Part shown: one piece after another, positions 1 to 8,609 of the stretch | How the letters are laid out: each line of letters opens with the position of its first letter | How positions within the stretch are numbered: the stretch's first letter is position 1 | Program-made: the position numbers and the translations under genes | Origin: Arminella tubonensis | GTDB lineage: Bacteria > Pseudomonadota > Alphaproteobacteria > Rhizobiales > Rhizobiaceae | Length of the DNA: 64,000 nt | NCBI RefSeq assembly: GCF_003240585.1 | Contig: NZ_PCDP01000048.1 | Location: forward strand, 1-64,000 | Direction of reading: 5' to 3' | The notes under the pieces: model-generated | Seen by the model: only the letters and a program-made list of their open reading frames with translations | Database searches by the model: none | What the model was told of the DNA's origin: nothing

Positions 1-407
1 GGTGGAACGGAATGTCGTGGTTGACCACCACCTTCTGGTATTCGAAGTGGTTGGACACCACGCCGACGATATCGATCGGCAGCGCGCCGATCTTCCAGCG
101 ATAGAGCAGGTCGTTGAGACAATGGCCAAAGCGCGACACCATCAACAGCACCTTCATGCGCTTGGTGGCATCGTGGATTTCGCAGTCCATCGCGAATTTG
201 GCGGCGACCGGCTTGAAGCCCTCGACCAGCGCTTCTGCGCCTGCACCCTCCTCGGAGATGAAGCTGACGCGCATGCTTGCCGGTGTCGAGATCGTCGAAC
301 TGCGAGCTGTCGACGATGTTGCAACCCTGGTCGGCAAGATAGTTCGCAATGGCCGCGACAATCCCGCGCGTCGATTTGCAGGATACCGTTAGTACATGGA
401 AAGTCAT
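1..407 (-). pseudogene. purU: Formyltetrahydrofolate deformylase, frameshifted and cut by the window edge
   Basis: PurU hydrolyses 10-formyl-THF to formate and THF in the cytoplasm. The ATG at 407 follows AGAGGA and opens an N-terminal ACT domain containing TVSCKSTRGIVAAI and NIVDSSQFDDLDTG. At about position 275 the frame breaks. PurU similarity resumes in another frame with MRVSFISEEG, then RFGHCLNDLLYRWKIGALP and NHFEYQKVVVNHDIPFH. The family normally reads DTGKFFMRVSF, so about 5 nt (TTCTT) appear to be missing between GGCAAG and CATGCGC. Only the first part of the gene is inside the window. It lies 61 bp downstream of the ferredoxin reductase in the same direction, so the two may be co-transcribed. 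A sequencing error cannot be excluded. Confidence 0.75.
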
Positions 408-468
408 GACAATCCTCTATCGAGACAGGAGAGCGATCTATTTAAGACAGTGTGGAACAGGTGAAGGA

Positions 469-1698
469 TCAGGCGGCGAGCAATTGCTTCAACTTGATCT
501 CGGGTGCGGCAAGTGCCGCGGGATCAGGATGGCGTCTGGCCGCGATCAGCATTTCAGCAAGACGTATGTCGCGGGCTATCGTGTTTCCCGGACCGATGCC
601 GCTCGCTGCAAGCAGACGGCCATCCCCGGCCAGATGGAACAGGATAAACGCATCCATGGAAAGGTCGCGTCGAACCGTGGTCACGGCGCCCTCGGCAAGT
701 CCGGCAACCTGCAAAGTCATGTCGTACTGGTCCGACCAGAACCAGGGGACGGCGGTTACAACGTCCCGGGCGCCCATCAAATTGGCGGCGGCAAGAAGCG
801 CCTGCTCTTGGGCGCTACGCCAGGACTCCAACCTGATGCGGCGGCCATCATAGTGAGCGGTGGGGAACGAGCAACAGTCACCGGCGGCGTAGATCTCCGG
901 GTCGCTTGTTTGCAGATGCATGTCGACGGCAATGCCATTGTCGATGGTCAAACCTGCTTCGGCGGCCATCTCCGTATTCGGGATAGACCCTATCCCGACA
1001 ACCAGAAGATCTGCCTCGATCGCAGAGCCGTCTTCCAGAAAAACACGCACGACGGCGTCGGTGTGCTCGACCTTGGCAATGCGGGCGTTACAGAGAATGT
1101 CCACGCCTTCGGCCTGATGGCGAGAAGCTACCGCTTCCGCGATCTCCGATGGGACACCGCGCGACAGGATGCGGGGCAATCCTTCGATCAACGTCACCGA
1201 TGTGCCTAGCCTCCTTGCACTCGCCGCCAGCTCCAGTCCGATGAACCCGCCGCCGATGATCGCCACCCTCCGCCCTGCCCCGAGGCAGGCGCGCATCGCC
1301 ATCGCGTCGGCATGGCTGCGAAGCGTCCGGATAGGACCATCTTGGGAGGTCAGGCCGGAAAGCGTGCGGGGCCGGGCGCCAGTTGTGAGAAGCAGCTTGT
1401 CATAGGCGACAAAACTTCCGTCCGAGAGCGAGACGCGACGGTCGCCGCGGTTCAACCCGATTGCCGTGACGCCGAGCCGCAAATCGATACCAAGCGATGC
1501 GAAACGCTCGGCTTCCGCAACAAATTTAGGTTCCGCGGCGAGAACGATCGCGTCTTTTGACAATGGTGGCCGTTCATAAGGAGCCAAGGTTTCGCTGCCA
1601 ATAAGCGTTATCGAACCTTGAAACCCTCTTTCGCACAGAGAAAGCGCGGCGCGGCCGCCGCATTCCCCGGCGCCAACGATTGCGATTTGTTGTGTCAC
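469..1698 (-). CDS. mocF: FAD/NAD(P)-dependent ferredoxin reductase, MocF type
   Basis: A 409-residue reductase predicted to pass electrons from NAD(P)H through FAD to a ferredoxin. Visible motifs are GAGECGG (9-15, FAD), GGGFIG (149-154, NAD) and YAAGDC (270-275, FAD), in the order seen in rhodocoxin and putidaredoxin reductases. I chose the GTG at 1698 because GGGAGG lies just upstream. The frame stays open back to 1881, but that extension is not reductase-like. The likely partner is the Rieske ferredoxin at 7498, which would serve the hydroxylase at 3172. R. leguminosarum mocDEF encode this trio for rhizopine use. A copy of the cluster's repeat operator sits at 1772, upstream of this gene. 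Confidence 0.8.
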   Translation of the reverse strand: MTQQIAIVGAGECGGRAALSLCERGFQGSITLIGSETLAPYERPPLSKDAIVLAAEPKFVAEAERFASLGIDLRLGVTAIGLNRGDRRVSLSDGSFVAYDKLLLTTGARPRTLSGLTSQDGPIRTLRSHADAMAMRACLGAGRRVAIIGGGFIGLELAASARRLGTSVTLIEGLPRILSRGVPSEIAEAVASRHQAEGVDILCNARIAKVEHTDAVVRVFLEDGSAIEADLLVVGIGSIPNTEMAAEAGLTIDNGIAVDMHLQTSDPEIYAAGDCCSFPTAHYDGRRIRLESWRSAQEQALLAAANLMGARDVVTAVPWFWSDQYDMTLQVAGLAEGAVTTVRRDLSMDAFILFHLAGDGRLLAASGIGPGNTIARDIRLAEMLIAARRHPDPAALAAPEIKLKQLLAA

Positions 1699-1771
1699 GA
1701 AACATTGCCTCCCAAGCATGCGCGGACCATACGCGATGTCTGCCAACGGGCCAACACGTCGATGATATAAT

Positions 1772-1790
1772 GTATCAAAAGATATCAAAT
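1772..1790. promoter_or_regulatory. Candidate LacI operator copy 1, upstream of mocF
   Basis: GTATCAaaagATATCAAAT lies 74 bp upstream of the mocF GTG. It fits RTATCR-N4-RTATCAA, also found at 2881 and 2931. TGATAT at 1763-1768 adds an inverted half-site. That the LacI protein encoded at 1841-2869 binds here is inference. Confidence 0.45.
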
Positions 1791-1840
1791 ATTTCCCAAA
1801 TGAGCAAAAACATATCAGCATCGCAGCACTGAGCCAGAAT

Positions 1841-2869
1841 TCAAATGTTCTCGCGGGTGTAAATATCGAACGGAAGGACACTGGTGAAATTTCCGTCGCC
1901 CCCTTTTGCCTTCACCGATCGAACCATGCCCGACAAGGCTTCTTCAGCTAAACGGTTGAGAGGATGAGAGATGACAAATGTCATGGCTCCATCGAGAAGA
2001 GCCTGCCTGGTAATGTCCATCAGTTCGTAGCCCACCAGCATCACTTTCCCGGCATTGCCGGTCGCCTTCAATGCGGCCAGAGCACCCGAGATACCCCCAC
2101 CCGCAACATAGAGGCCCCGCAGATCGGGATGCTCCTTCAGCAGGTTTTCCGTCATCTCCTCGGCAACGGCCTTGGACTCGAAGGTGGATCGTGGTTCGAG
2201 GATGGTGAAATCGGAAGCATACTCCCGAAAATAGGATCGAAATCCGCTCTCATTCATCTCCTGGCATCTATATCTGGGATTGCCCACGAGAACGCCGAGT
2301 TTGCCCGGTTGGTCGCAAACCTGCTCGAACATCCAGGCGGCCGTGCGACCCACTTTCCAACCATCAAGCCCGATGAAATGAACCTGGCCCGTTGTGTCGA
2401 TCTGCGAAATCAACGCAAAAACGGGCTTTTTTTGAAGCTGTAGTGCTTCCACCGCTTGGGTGACGATTGGATGAACGGCCGCTACAACGCCGATGGCGTC
2501 GCAGGTCTCGGCAAGCTCGAGCATCTTCGTCGCCGTATTCTGCGGCGACAGATCGTCGAGAAACTCAATGCGAAGTTCGAGCGTGCAATCGGAGATCCGC
2601 TCGGATGCCGATCGCAACGCCTCGGCGAGATTGAGGTAAAATTGCCGCGATGGCTGGTGCAAAAGGAAGCCGACACGATATTTGGCCTTGGCGGCGGCGA
2701 TCCGACTGTCGATCGCACCCATGCCGTAGAACCCGATTTGCTGGGCCGCTTCCTTCACCCGTTGCATGGTCGATTGTTTGACGTTGCCACTGCCGCCGAT
2801 CACCCGGTTCGCAGTGGCAATGGAAACGCCTGCAGCACTAGCCAGATCACGTATCGTTGGTCGCGTCAT
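1841..2869 (-). CDS. LacI-family regulator of the moc-like cluster
   Basis: A 342-residue repressor-type protein. An N-terminal LacI helix-turn-helix (TIRDLASAAGVSIATANRV, residues about 4-22) is followed by a periplasmic-binding-like effector domain. The ATG at 2869 has GAGGAG seven bases upstream; an earlier in-frame ATG at 2887 lacks a site. It sits between mocF (same strand) and the divergent mocD, so it probably controls both sides. Direct repeats RTATCR-N4-RTATCAA occur just upstream of its start and upstream of mocF, consistent with autoregulation. S. meliloti moc clusters are described with a GntR-type MocR, so a LacI regulator would be a variant. The ligand is unknown; an inositol derivative is inferred from the neighbours. 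Confidence 0.85.
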   Translation of the reverse strand: MTRPTIRDLASAAGVSIATANRVIGGSGNVKQSTMQRVKEAAQQIGFYGMGAIDSRIAAAKAKYRVGFLLHQPSRQFYLNLAEALRSASERISDCTLELRIEFLDDLSPQNTATKMLELAETCDAIGVVAAVHPIVTQAVEALQLQKKPVFALISQIDTTGQVHFIGLDGWKVGRTAAWMFEQVCDQPGKLGVLVGNPRYRCQEMNESGFRSYFREYASDFTILEPRSTFESKAVAEEMTENLLKEHPDLRGLYVAGGGISGALAALKATGNAGKVMLVGYELMDITRQALLDGAMTFVISHPLNRLAEEALSGMVRSVKAKGGDGNFTSVLPFDIYTRENI

Positions 2870-3171
2870 CGTCGCTCCTCGTATCATTTCATATCAAAAT
2901 TGCCGCCATATTGAGACGAATGAGACGTTTATATCGCTGCGTATCAAGAACACTTGCGTTGTGAAGCGTCAAGTCCTTTACTTCATCCGGACAAGACGGC
3001 CTAGGGATGCCCGGCCGTTGGGAGGAAGACAGTCAGCGGAATGGAATGTGATGAACGGGCCTAGTCGCTGGGCGCCGACCGTCACGCTGTTGCCAGCGAC
3101 TGGCATCGCCTTCCCTGAACAACATCAAAGCTGCTGTCGAGCAACGCACATTGCGTACTTGAGGATTGAAA
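2870..3171. promoter_or_regulatory. Divergent regulatory region between lacI and mocD, two repeat operators
   Basis: This 302-bp gap holds GTATCAtttcATATCAAAA at 2881-2899 and ATATCGctgcGTATCAAGA at 2931-2949. Both fit the pattern found upstream of mocF. The half-sites recur every 10 bp, so they face the same side of the helix. The mocD ribosome site GAGGA is at 3161-3165. I saw no clear -35/-10 pair. Confidence 0.45.
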
Positions 3172-4200
3172 ATGGACGATCTGAAGTTTGGCACACGAAA
3201 CAAGCGAGGCGACTGGTCACCCAACGGACGCATCGAGGTCGCACCCTTCTGGGCTTGGCCGCCGAAAATCCTGAAGGTGCTACATTGGCTTCCGGAATAC
3301 ATTTGGCCGTGGAATGCGTTCCATATGGCGACGGCTCTCGCCTATTGGTACCTTGTCGTTCCCAATATCGAGACGATGAAGACATTGAGCTGGGGCTGGC
3401 CGCTCTATCTCTATGCGGTCAATGCGGCTGCGATCTTTGTGATGTATGGCTCTATCGAGCTTTTCTACTATGTGAAGCGCGTTCAGGGAAATCGCTTCAA
3501 ATACAACGTCAAATTTCCATCTGAACAGCCGTCGGATGTCTTCTGGTTCAAGAGCCAGAACATCGACAACTTCATGCGCAGCTTCTTCTTCTCGATCCCA
3601 CTTTGGACGGCGGTCGAAGTGCTGATGCTCTGGTGCTTCGCCAACGTCACAGCTTCCTGGGTCAATTGGAGCGACCATCCATACTACCTGGCTGCACTCG
3701 TCTTCATCGCGCCGGTCCTTCATGAGGTGCATTTCTTCCTCATCCACCGGCTGATCCACACGCCAATTCTCTACAGGTGGATTCACTCGGTGCACCATAA
3801 TTCAGTCAATCCGTCGCCCTGGTCATCGCTGTCCATGCATCCGGTGGAGGGCCTTCTCTATCATGCCGTGGTCCTGTGGCACCTCGTCATCCCATCCAAC
3901 CCGATCGTTGCGCTCTTCCAGCTGCATATTGCCGGATTCGGTGCGGTCAACGGCCATATCGGCTTTGAAAAGCTCGAGGTCACCGAGGAAACCGCCGTCG
4001 ATAGCCACGCCTACGCTCACTACCTGCACCACAAGTATTTCGAAGTGAACTATGGCGGCGACGGGCTGATCCCGCTCGATAAGTGGTTCGGCACCTGGCA
4101 CGACGGAACCAAGGAGGGCGAGGCCCAGATGCAGGCACGGTTCCAGGAAAAGAAAGCCCGGCTGAATGCAAAAAATGCGGCAACCGCCAGCCAGAGGTGA
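3172..4200 (+). CDS. mocD: Membrane di-iron hydroxylase, sterol desaturase/fatty acid hydroxylase family, MocD type
   Basis: A 342-residue integral membrane oxygenase with several hydrophobic segments (about 50-100, 140-165, 170-200, 230-260). The histidine clusters that bind two irons are complete: HEVHFFLIHRLIH (184-196), HSVHHN (205-210) and HAYAHYLHH (279-287). The ATG at 3172 follows GAGGA by six bases; TTG at 3166 is the alternative. Such enzymes need ferredoxin and reductase partners, supplied by the genes at 7498 and 469. In R. leguminosarum, MocD with MocE and MocF is implicated in demethylating 3-O-methyl-scyllo-inosamine. The same reaction here, or demethylation of a methyl-inositol, is inference from context. 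Confidence 0.75.
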   Translation: MDDLKFGTRNKRGDWSPNGRIEVAPFWAWPPKILKVLHWLPEYIWPWNAFHMATALAYWYLVVPNIETMKTLSWGWPLYLYAVNAAAIFVMYGSIELFYYVKRVQGNRFKYNVKFPSEQPSDVFWFKSQNIDNFMRSFFFSIPLWTAVEVLMLWCFANVTASWVNWSDHPYYLAALVFIAPVLHEVHFFLIHRLIHTPILYRWIHSVHHNSVNPSPWSSLSMHPVEGLLYHAVVLWHLVIPSNPIVALFQLHIAGFGAVNGHIGFEKLEVTEETAVDSHAYAHYLHHKYFEVNYGGDGLIPLDKWFGTWHDGTKEGEAQMQARFQEKKARLNAKNAATASQR

Positions 4201-4221
4201 GTTTCGATAGAGGATGAGTTC

Positions 4222-4318
4222 GGAAGTCCGATTGAGGAGAATCGGATTTCCACGGGTTGGGTCGCAAGCACCGATCGTTCTCGTCGTCGACGATTTTAAC
4301 GGCCGTCAGGGGACGGCC
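4222..4318 (+). other. Two hairpins ahead of the binding-protein gene
   Basis: GGAAGTCCGATT (4222-4233) pairs with AATCGGATTTCC (4240-4251), including one G-U pair. GGCCGTC (4301-4307) pairs with GACGGCC (4312-4318). Neither is followed by a T run, so they look like mRNA-stability or processing structures. The second is directly followed by the strong site AGGAGGAGG (4322-4330) of the next gene. Confidence 0.45.
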
Positions 4319-4335
4319 ACTAGGAGGAGGAAGAA

Positions 4336-5322
4336 ATGAACAATTTGAAGCGCCTTTTGACGGTCGCGGTTGCAGCAACCCTAATGGCGACAAGCGCCAC
4401 GGTGGTTATGGCAGAGACCAAGGGAGCAAAAATCTTTGTCATCGGCGGTAAGGCGGATGACCCTTTCTGGTCCAAGGTCAAGAAGGGCGCCGATGATGCC
4501 GGCAAGCTCGTCTCTGAGCAGGGCGGCTCGGTCACCTGGCTCGGTCCCCAGAACTATGACAATCTCGGACCGGACGCTGCCGATCTCATCCGCACCGCTC
4601 TGAGCCAAAAGCCTGACGCGGTCGTGGGTCCGGATTGGGTGCCCGAGGCCATGGATGAAGCCTTCAAGGCGGTCGTCGATGCAAAGGTCCCACTCATCAT
4701 TTACAACGCAGGCGGCATGGACGCAGCCAAGAAGCTCGGAGCCATGAACTATATCGGCAGCGACGAATATATCGCGGGTGTCGCCGGCGGCGAGTATTTT
4801 GCGAAAAGCAGCTCCAAGAACGTACTCTGTATCAACACCTTGCCGGGAGCTGCGAACACCGAGTCGCGTTGCAAGGGCGTTGCCGATGGTCTGACCAAGG
4901 GTGGCGGGAAATCGACGCAGCTGCCTTTGCCATCGACCAGCTTCGGCAATCCTACCGCCGTTGCTCAAGCCATCAAGGCCGCTTTGCTGAAGGACACGAC
5001 CGTCGACGGACTTGTCACGATCAGCGCGGGCGACGCCAATAGCGCAGCCAATGCGATCACACAGGCCGGTGCCGCCGACAAGGTCAAGCTCGGGACCTTC
5101 GACATGGACGAATCCACCCTGCAGCGCATCAAGGACGGAACGCAGCTCTTTGCGATCGATCAGCAGCCCTATCTGCAAGGCTATCTCGCCGTGTCACTGC
5201 TGAACACCTACGTCAACTTCGGGCTCGACCTGCCGACGAAACCCGTCCTGACCGGTCCCGGCATCGTGGACGCCTCAAATGTTGAAGCCACGCTGAACGG
5301 TGTGGCAGCGGGCGCTCGCTAA
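4336..5322 (+). CDS. Sugar/inositol-type ABC transporter periplasmic binding protein, MocB-like role
   Basis: A 328-residue protein of the ribose-type binding family (Peripla_BP_4). A signal peptide of about 26 residues ends near VVMA-ETKG. The mature part has the typical opening (IFVIGGKADDPFWSKVKKGA) and later NYIGSDEYIAG and LGTFDMDE. A very strong site, AGGAGGAGG, precedes the ATG, as is usual for abundant binding proteins. Hairpins on both sides of the gene (4222-4318 and 5340-5369) would help the message accumulate. With the permease and ATPase that follow it should deliver the substrate to the hydroxylase pathway. In rhizopine clusters this position is mocB; substrate identity is inferred. 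Confidence 0.85.
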   Translation: MNNLKRLLTVAVAATLMATSATVVMAETKGAKIFVIGGKADDPFWSKVKKGADDAGKLVSEQGGSVTWLGPQNYDNLGPDAADLIRTALSQKPDAVVGPDWVPEAMDEAFKAVVDAKVPLIIYNAGGMDAAKKLGAMNYIGSDEYIAGVAGGEYFAKSSSKNVLCINTLPGAANTESRCKGVADGLTKGGGKSTQLPLPSTSFGNPTAVAQAIKAALLKDTTVDGLVTISAGDANSAANAITQAGAADKVKLGTFDMDESTLQRIKDGTQLFAIDQQPYLQGYLAVSLLNTYVNFGLDLPTKPVLTGPGIVDASNVEATLNGVAAGAR

Positions 5323-5339
5323 ACCCGCATGCTGAGTGT

Positions 5340-5369
5340 CCGGCCAGAGGAGTGCGCTCCAATGGCCGG
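5340..5369 (+). other. Intercistronic hairpin between binding protein and permease
   Basis: CCGGCCA (5340-5346) pairs with TGGCCGG (5363-5369), and inside it GGAG pairs with CTCC around a TGCG loop. There is no T run, so it probably protects the upstream message or attenuates rather than fully terminates. Confidence 0.5.
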
Positions 5370-5448
5370 GCATCTCCCGCGGTAGCATCGGCGGAAGGCA
5401 ACCGGCGTCACGATAAACACAGAGTCCAAGCCCCAGGGGGGTCTATTC

Positions 5449-6516
5449 ATGAAAACTCAAACTTTAGCTCAACCATTGGAAAGAGGGGTCGCGTCTACTT
5501 CCACAACTTCGAGACCCTCGATTGGCAGCCTCTTGCGGCGCCCTGAAATGGGCTCGCTCATCGGCCTCATCATCGTCTTTGCTTTTTTCTCGGTCTTCGG
5601 CGGCACAAGCTTCCTCACTTCAGGTGGCGCTGCCAGTTGGCTGAATGTCGCCTCCGAGCTCGGCATCATCGCTCTCCCGATCGGGCTGTTGATGATCGCC
5701 GGGCATCTGGATCTCTCCGTCGGGTCGGTCATTCCCGCCAGCTCCATGATGATTGCCATCGTGTCCGGCCATTATGGCGCACCGATCATCGTCGGCATTC
5801 TCGCCGCACTCTGTCTTGGTCTGGCGGTTGGCTTCATCAATGGACTGCTCGTGATCCGCACGAGAGTGCCCTCTTTTGTCGTCACACTTGCAACCCTGTT
5901 TGCAGTGGCCGGCCTCACGCTCGGTCTGTCGGTTATCCTCGCCGGCAGCACGAGTGTCGCACTCAAGAGCGGACCGGTCGCAAAGCTGCTGCTGGGCCAG
6001 TTCGTCGGCGGCAAGTTCCAGGTGACCCTCTTCTGGTGGATTGCCTTCATCGTGATCGTCGGGTTCATCTTGAACCTCTCCCGCTATGGAAACTGGATCC
6101 TTGCCATGGGCGGTGACCAGATCAGCGCCAGAAATGCCGGCATTCCGACGGAGCGCCTGACGATTGCTCTGTTTACCGGCAGCGGGCTGTGCGCTGCCTT
6201 CGTGGGCCTGTCGCAGGCGATCCTCTACAACAGCGCCCAGGTCGCCGCGGGGCAGTCGTTCATCTTCAATTCGATCATTGCGGTCGTCATCGGCGGCGTG
6301 CTGCTCACCGGGGGCTATGGTTCGGTGGTCGGCATCGTGCTTGGCACATTGACCTTCTCGGTCGTCAACCAGGGCATTTTCTACACTGGCTTCGACGCCA
6401 ACTGGGCAAGCCTTATCATCGGCGTCCTGTTGCTCGCCGCCGTCCTTATGAACAACACCTTCCGCACCATGGCGTTGACCTATGCACCACGTGCGAAGAG
6501 GGGAACCCGATCATGA
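5449..6516 (+). CDS. ABC sugar transporter permease, ribose/inositol type
   Basis: A 355-residue inner-membrane protein of the RbsC/BPD_transp_2 family with about nine to ten hydrophobic segments after a cytoplasmic N-terminus of roughly 40 residues. Family landmarks include GHLDLSVGSVIPAS and, near the end, AVVIGGVLLTGGYGSVVG. The ATG at 5449 is the first reasonable start after the hairpin at 5340. The gene overlaps the ATPase gene by 4 bp (ATGA), so the two are translationally coupled. It should form a homodimeric channel served by the proteins encoded at 4336 and 6513. Confidence 0.88.
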   Translation: MKTQTLAQPLERGVASTSTTSRPSIGSLLRRPEMGSLIGLIIVFAFFSVFGGTSFLTSGGAASWLNVASELGIIALPIGLLMIAGHLDLSVGSVIPASSMMIAIVSGHYGAPIIVGILAALCLGLAVGFINGLLVIRTRVPSFVVTLATLFAVAGLTLGLSVILAGSTSVALKSGPVAKLLLGQFVGGKFQVTLFWWIAFIVIVGFILNLSRYGNWILAMGGDQISARNAGIPTERLTIALFTGSGLCAAFVGLSQAILYNSAQVAAGQSFIFNSIIAVVIGGVLLTGGYGSVVGIVLGTLTFSVVNQGIFYTGFDANWASLIIGVLLLAAVLMNNTFRTMALTYAPRAKRGTRS

Positions 6517-7337
6517 CATCGCCCCTGCTCAAGCTCACGCAAATCAACAAGTCTTTCGGCCCTATCGACGTCCTCAACGACATCTCGCTCGAGGTCAAAG
6601 CAGGCGAAGTTCTGTGCCTGCTCGGCGACAACGGGGCCGGCAAGTCGACGCTGATCAAAATCCTCTCCGGTGTCCATAAACCGACATCCGGCAGCATGGA
6701 AATCAACGGCAATGCCATCGCGTTCGATAGCCCTCGCGACGCCAGCGACAACGGGATTGCGACCGTGCACCAGTTCGGCGGGACATTTCCGCTGATGAGC
6801 ATTGGTCGGTCGTTCTTTGTCGGAGCCGAACCGACGAAGCGTTGGGGGCCCTTCACGATCTATGATCGCAGCCGCGCCAATGAGATCGCGGTCAGGGAAA
6901 TGCGCGAACTGGGGATCACACGTATCGATGACGGCGATCGGCTCGTCGGCGGCCTTTCGGGAGGCGAACGCCAGGCTCTGGCGATTGCCCGAGCCGTTCA
7001 TTTCGGCGCAAAACTTTTGATCCTTGATGAGCCGACGGCGGCGCTGGGGGTCAAGGAAGCGGCCCATGTCCTGCGCATCGTCCTTCAAGCGCGCCAGAAG
7101 GGCATCGCCGTCGTGTTCATCACCCACAATGTCATCCATGCGCTGACTGTTGGCGACCACTTTGCTGTCCTCATCCATGGCTCGAAAGCTGCGGACTTCA
7201 GAAAGGGCGAAAAGAGCCGGGAGGAGATCACCGATCTTATGGCCGGCGGCGAGCAGATGGCTGAACTGGAGGCCGAGATCGAAAGCTACATGGTGGCGAG
7301 CACAGGCCATTCCGAGCCGGCCAGGCAGGCGCTTTGA
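6513..7337 (+). CDS. ABC sugar transporter ATP-binding protein, single domain
   Basis: A 274-residue ATPase with Walker A GDNGAGKST (38-46), signature LSGGERQ (148-154) and Walker B LLILDEP (168-174). It carries only one nucleotide-binding domain, unlike the double-domain RbsA proteins at 21948 and 51061, so it should act as a homodimer. The ATG overlaps the permease stop by 4 bp. It energises the importer of the moc-like cluster. Two hairpins follow the stop, one with a short T run, so part of the transcription may end before mocE. Confidence 0.88.
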   Translation: MTSPLLKLTQINKSFGPIDVLNDISLEVKAGEVLCLLGDNGAGKSTLIKILSGVHKPTSGSMEINGNAIAFDSPRDASDNGIATVHQFGGTFPLMSIGRSFFVGAEPTKRWGPFTIYDRSRANEIAVREMRELGITRIDDGDRLVGGLSGGERQALAIARAVHFGAKLLILDEPTAALGVKEAAHVLRIVLQARQKGIAVVFITHNVIHALTVGDHFAVLIHGSKAADFRKGEKSREEITDLMAGGEQMAELEAEIESYMVASTGHSEPARQAL

Positions 7338-7399
7338 TACGATATCCGACACCGCTGCGGGCGTCCCGGCCGCAAGCCGGTATCCATTGAGTTCTCCCA

Positions 7400-7423
7400 G
7401 TCCGCACACCTCCTCGTGCGGAC
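7400..7423 (+). other. Hairpin downstream of the ABC ATPase gene
   Basis: GTCCGCAC (7400-7407) is a perfect inverted repeat of GTGCGGAC (7416-7423) with an 8-base loop. It lies directly before the terminator-like hairpin at 7429. Confidence 0.45.
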
Positions 7424-7428
7424 GCCAC

Positions 7429-7459
7429 ACGGCCCGGACCCAGTGGTTCGGGCCGTTTT
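7429..7459 (+). terminator. Probable partial intrinsic terminator before mocE
   Basis: ACGGCCCG (7429-7436) pairs with CGGGCCGT (7449-7456). The stem continues inward through GACC/GGTT to a CAGT loop, and TTTT follows at 7456-7459. The stem is strong but the T run is short, so it may reduce rather than stop read-through into mocE at 7498. Confidence 0.55.
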
Positions 7460-7497
7460 GACCCCAAAGCGACAACAGAAAAGAGAGTGTTCGTGAC

Positions 7498-7809
7498 ATG
7501 CCTCAATGGGTGGAAGCCTGTGGAACTGGCGACGTGGAACCAGAAGAAGTGATCCGGTTCGATCATCAGGGTCGAACGTTTTGCATTTTTCGAAGCCCGG
7601 AGGATGACTTCTATTGCACTGATGGGGTCTGTACGCATGAGAAGGTTCATCTGGCCGACGGCCTGGTGATGGATCATACAATCGAATGCCCGAAGCATAA
7701 CGGCGTGTTTGACTACCGCACGGGTGAGGCAATGCGGATGCCTGTTTGCATCAATCTGAAAACATTTGCGGTCAAGGTCGAAGACGACCGCGTATTTATC
7801 GAGATATGA
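7498..7809 (+). CDS. mocE: Rieske-type [2Fe-2S] ferredoxin, MocE family
   Basis: A 103-residue soluble Rieske ferredoxin. The cluster ligands are complete: C45-T-H47 in CTHEKVHLADGL and C64-P-K-H67 in ECPKHNG. The sequence from MPQWVEAC through HEKVHLADGLVM to the end closely matches what I know of the MocE family. It should carry electrons from the reductase encoded at 469 to the membrane hydroxylase encoded at 3172. Its stop overlaps the next start by 4 bp (ATGA), coupling it to the isomerase-like gene. Separation of the three oxygenase components around the transporter genes is a notable feature of this locus. Confidence 0.88.
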   Translation: MPQWVEACGTGDVEPEEVIRFDHQGRTFCIFRSPEDDFYCTDGVCTHEKVHLADGLVMDHTIECPKHNGVFDYRTGEAMRMPVCINLKTFAVKVEDDRVFIEI

Positions 7810-8597
7810 ACATGACAACTGGATCATTTGCACTTGCCGCTTGCGCCGAAATGCTATGGCGCGATCGCCCCATAGAGTGGCGTGCCAGCCGGCTGAAAGA
7901 CCTGGGATTTGGCGTTGGCCTTTGGAATTGGCCTGACCATGACCTGGCGAAACTGCAGGCGACGGGCGCCACCTTCACCATCATGAATGGTTACCTGCGC
8001 GGCCGCCTCACGGATGATGAGGGCGCCACCGAGCTCTTGAAAACCGCACGTGAAACCGCGCAGATCGGCAAGCGCCTTGGCGTCCAGCGGCTCAATCTGC
8101 ACGGAACCGGCCTGGGGGAAGGCGGCCTGCCTGTCCAGCCGATTGAAATTGTGACAGGCGCAATGTGGCTGAAAGCGCGCGACACTCTTTGCCGAATCGT
8201 GGACCTGGCCGAAGAGGAAGACGTCACCTTCACGCTCGAGAATTTGAATCTTCCAGTCGATCATCCGGGCGTGCCATTCGGCCGGGCGGAGGACACCTTG
8301 GCTCTCGTTTCAAGTGTGAACCATCCCCGTCTGCGGCTCAATCTTGATCTCTACCACGCGCAGATCGGAGAAGGGAATCTGATCGAGCTTTGCCGTAAGT
8401 CCCTGCCGTGGGTCGGAGAAATTCAGGTCGCCGATGTCCCAGGCAGGTGCGAACCCGGAACCGGTGAGGTGAACTGGGCTGGCATCGCGAAAGCATTGAA
8501 GAACATGGGCTACGCCGGCCCGGTCGGCATGGAGGCTTTCGCTTCCGGCGATGCGGAGGCCGCACTTGAAGCCTTCCGCAACGCATTCACAATCTGA
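7806..8597 (+). CDS. TIM-barrel sugar isomerase-like protein (hydroxypyruvate isomerase/IolE/MocC superfamily)
   Basis: A 263-residue xylose-isomerase-like TIM-barrel protein. LNLHGTG (about 96-102), FTLENLN, RLRLNLDLYHAQ and VGMEAF correspond to the metal-site strands of this superfamily. The fold covers hydroxypyruvate isomerase, inosose dehydratase (IolE) and MocC, so the exact reaction cannot be read from sequence. In an inositol-type pathway an inosose dehydratase or isomerase step is plausible. The first ATG (7806) overlaps the mocE stop; ATG 7812 is the alternative. It is followed after 12 bp by the PanB-like gene. Confidence 0.75.
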   Translation: MNMTTGSFALAACAEMLWRDRPIEWRASRLKDLGFGVGLWNWPDHDLAKLQATGATFTIMNGYLRGRLTDDEGATELLKTARETAQIGKRLGVQRLNLHGTGLGEGGLPVQPIEIVTGAMWLKARDTLCRIVDLAEEEDVTFTLENLNLPVDHPGVPFGRAEDTLALVSSVNHPRLRLNLDLYHAQIGEGNLIELCRKSLPWVGEIQVADVPGRCEPGTGEVNWAGIAKALKNMGYAGPVGMEAFASGDAEAALEAFRNAFTI

Positions 8598-8609
8598 AAG
8601 GTTACACCA

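Noticed and set aside
349..1209. 286-codon plus-strand frame
   Set aside because: Antisense to purU and the ferredoxin reductase gene; no family resemblance and poor start.
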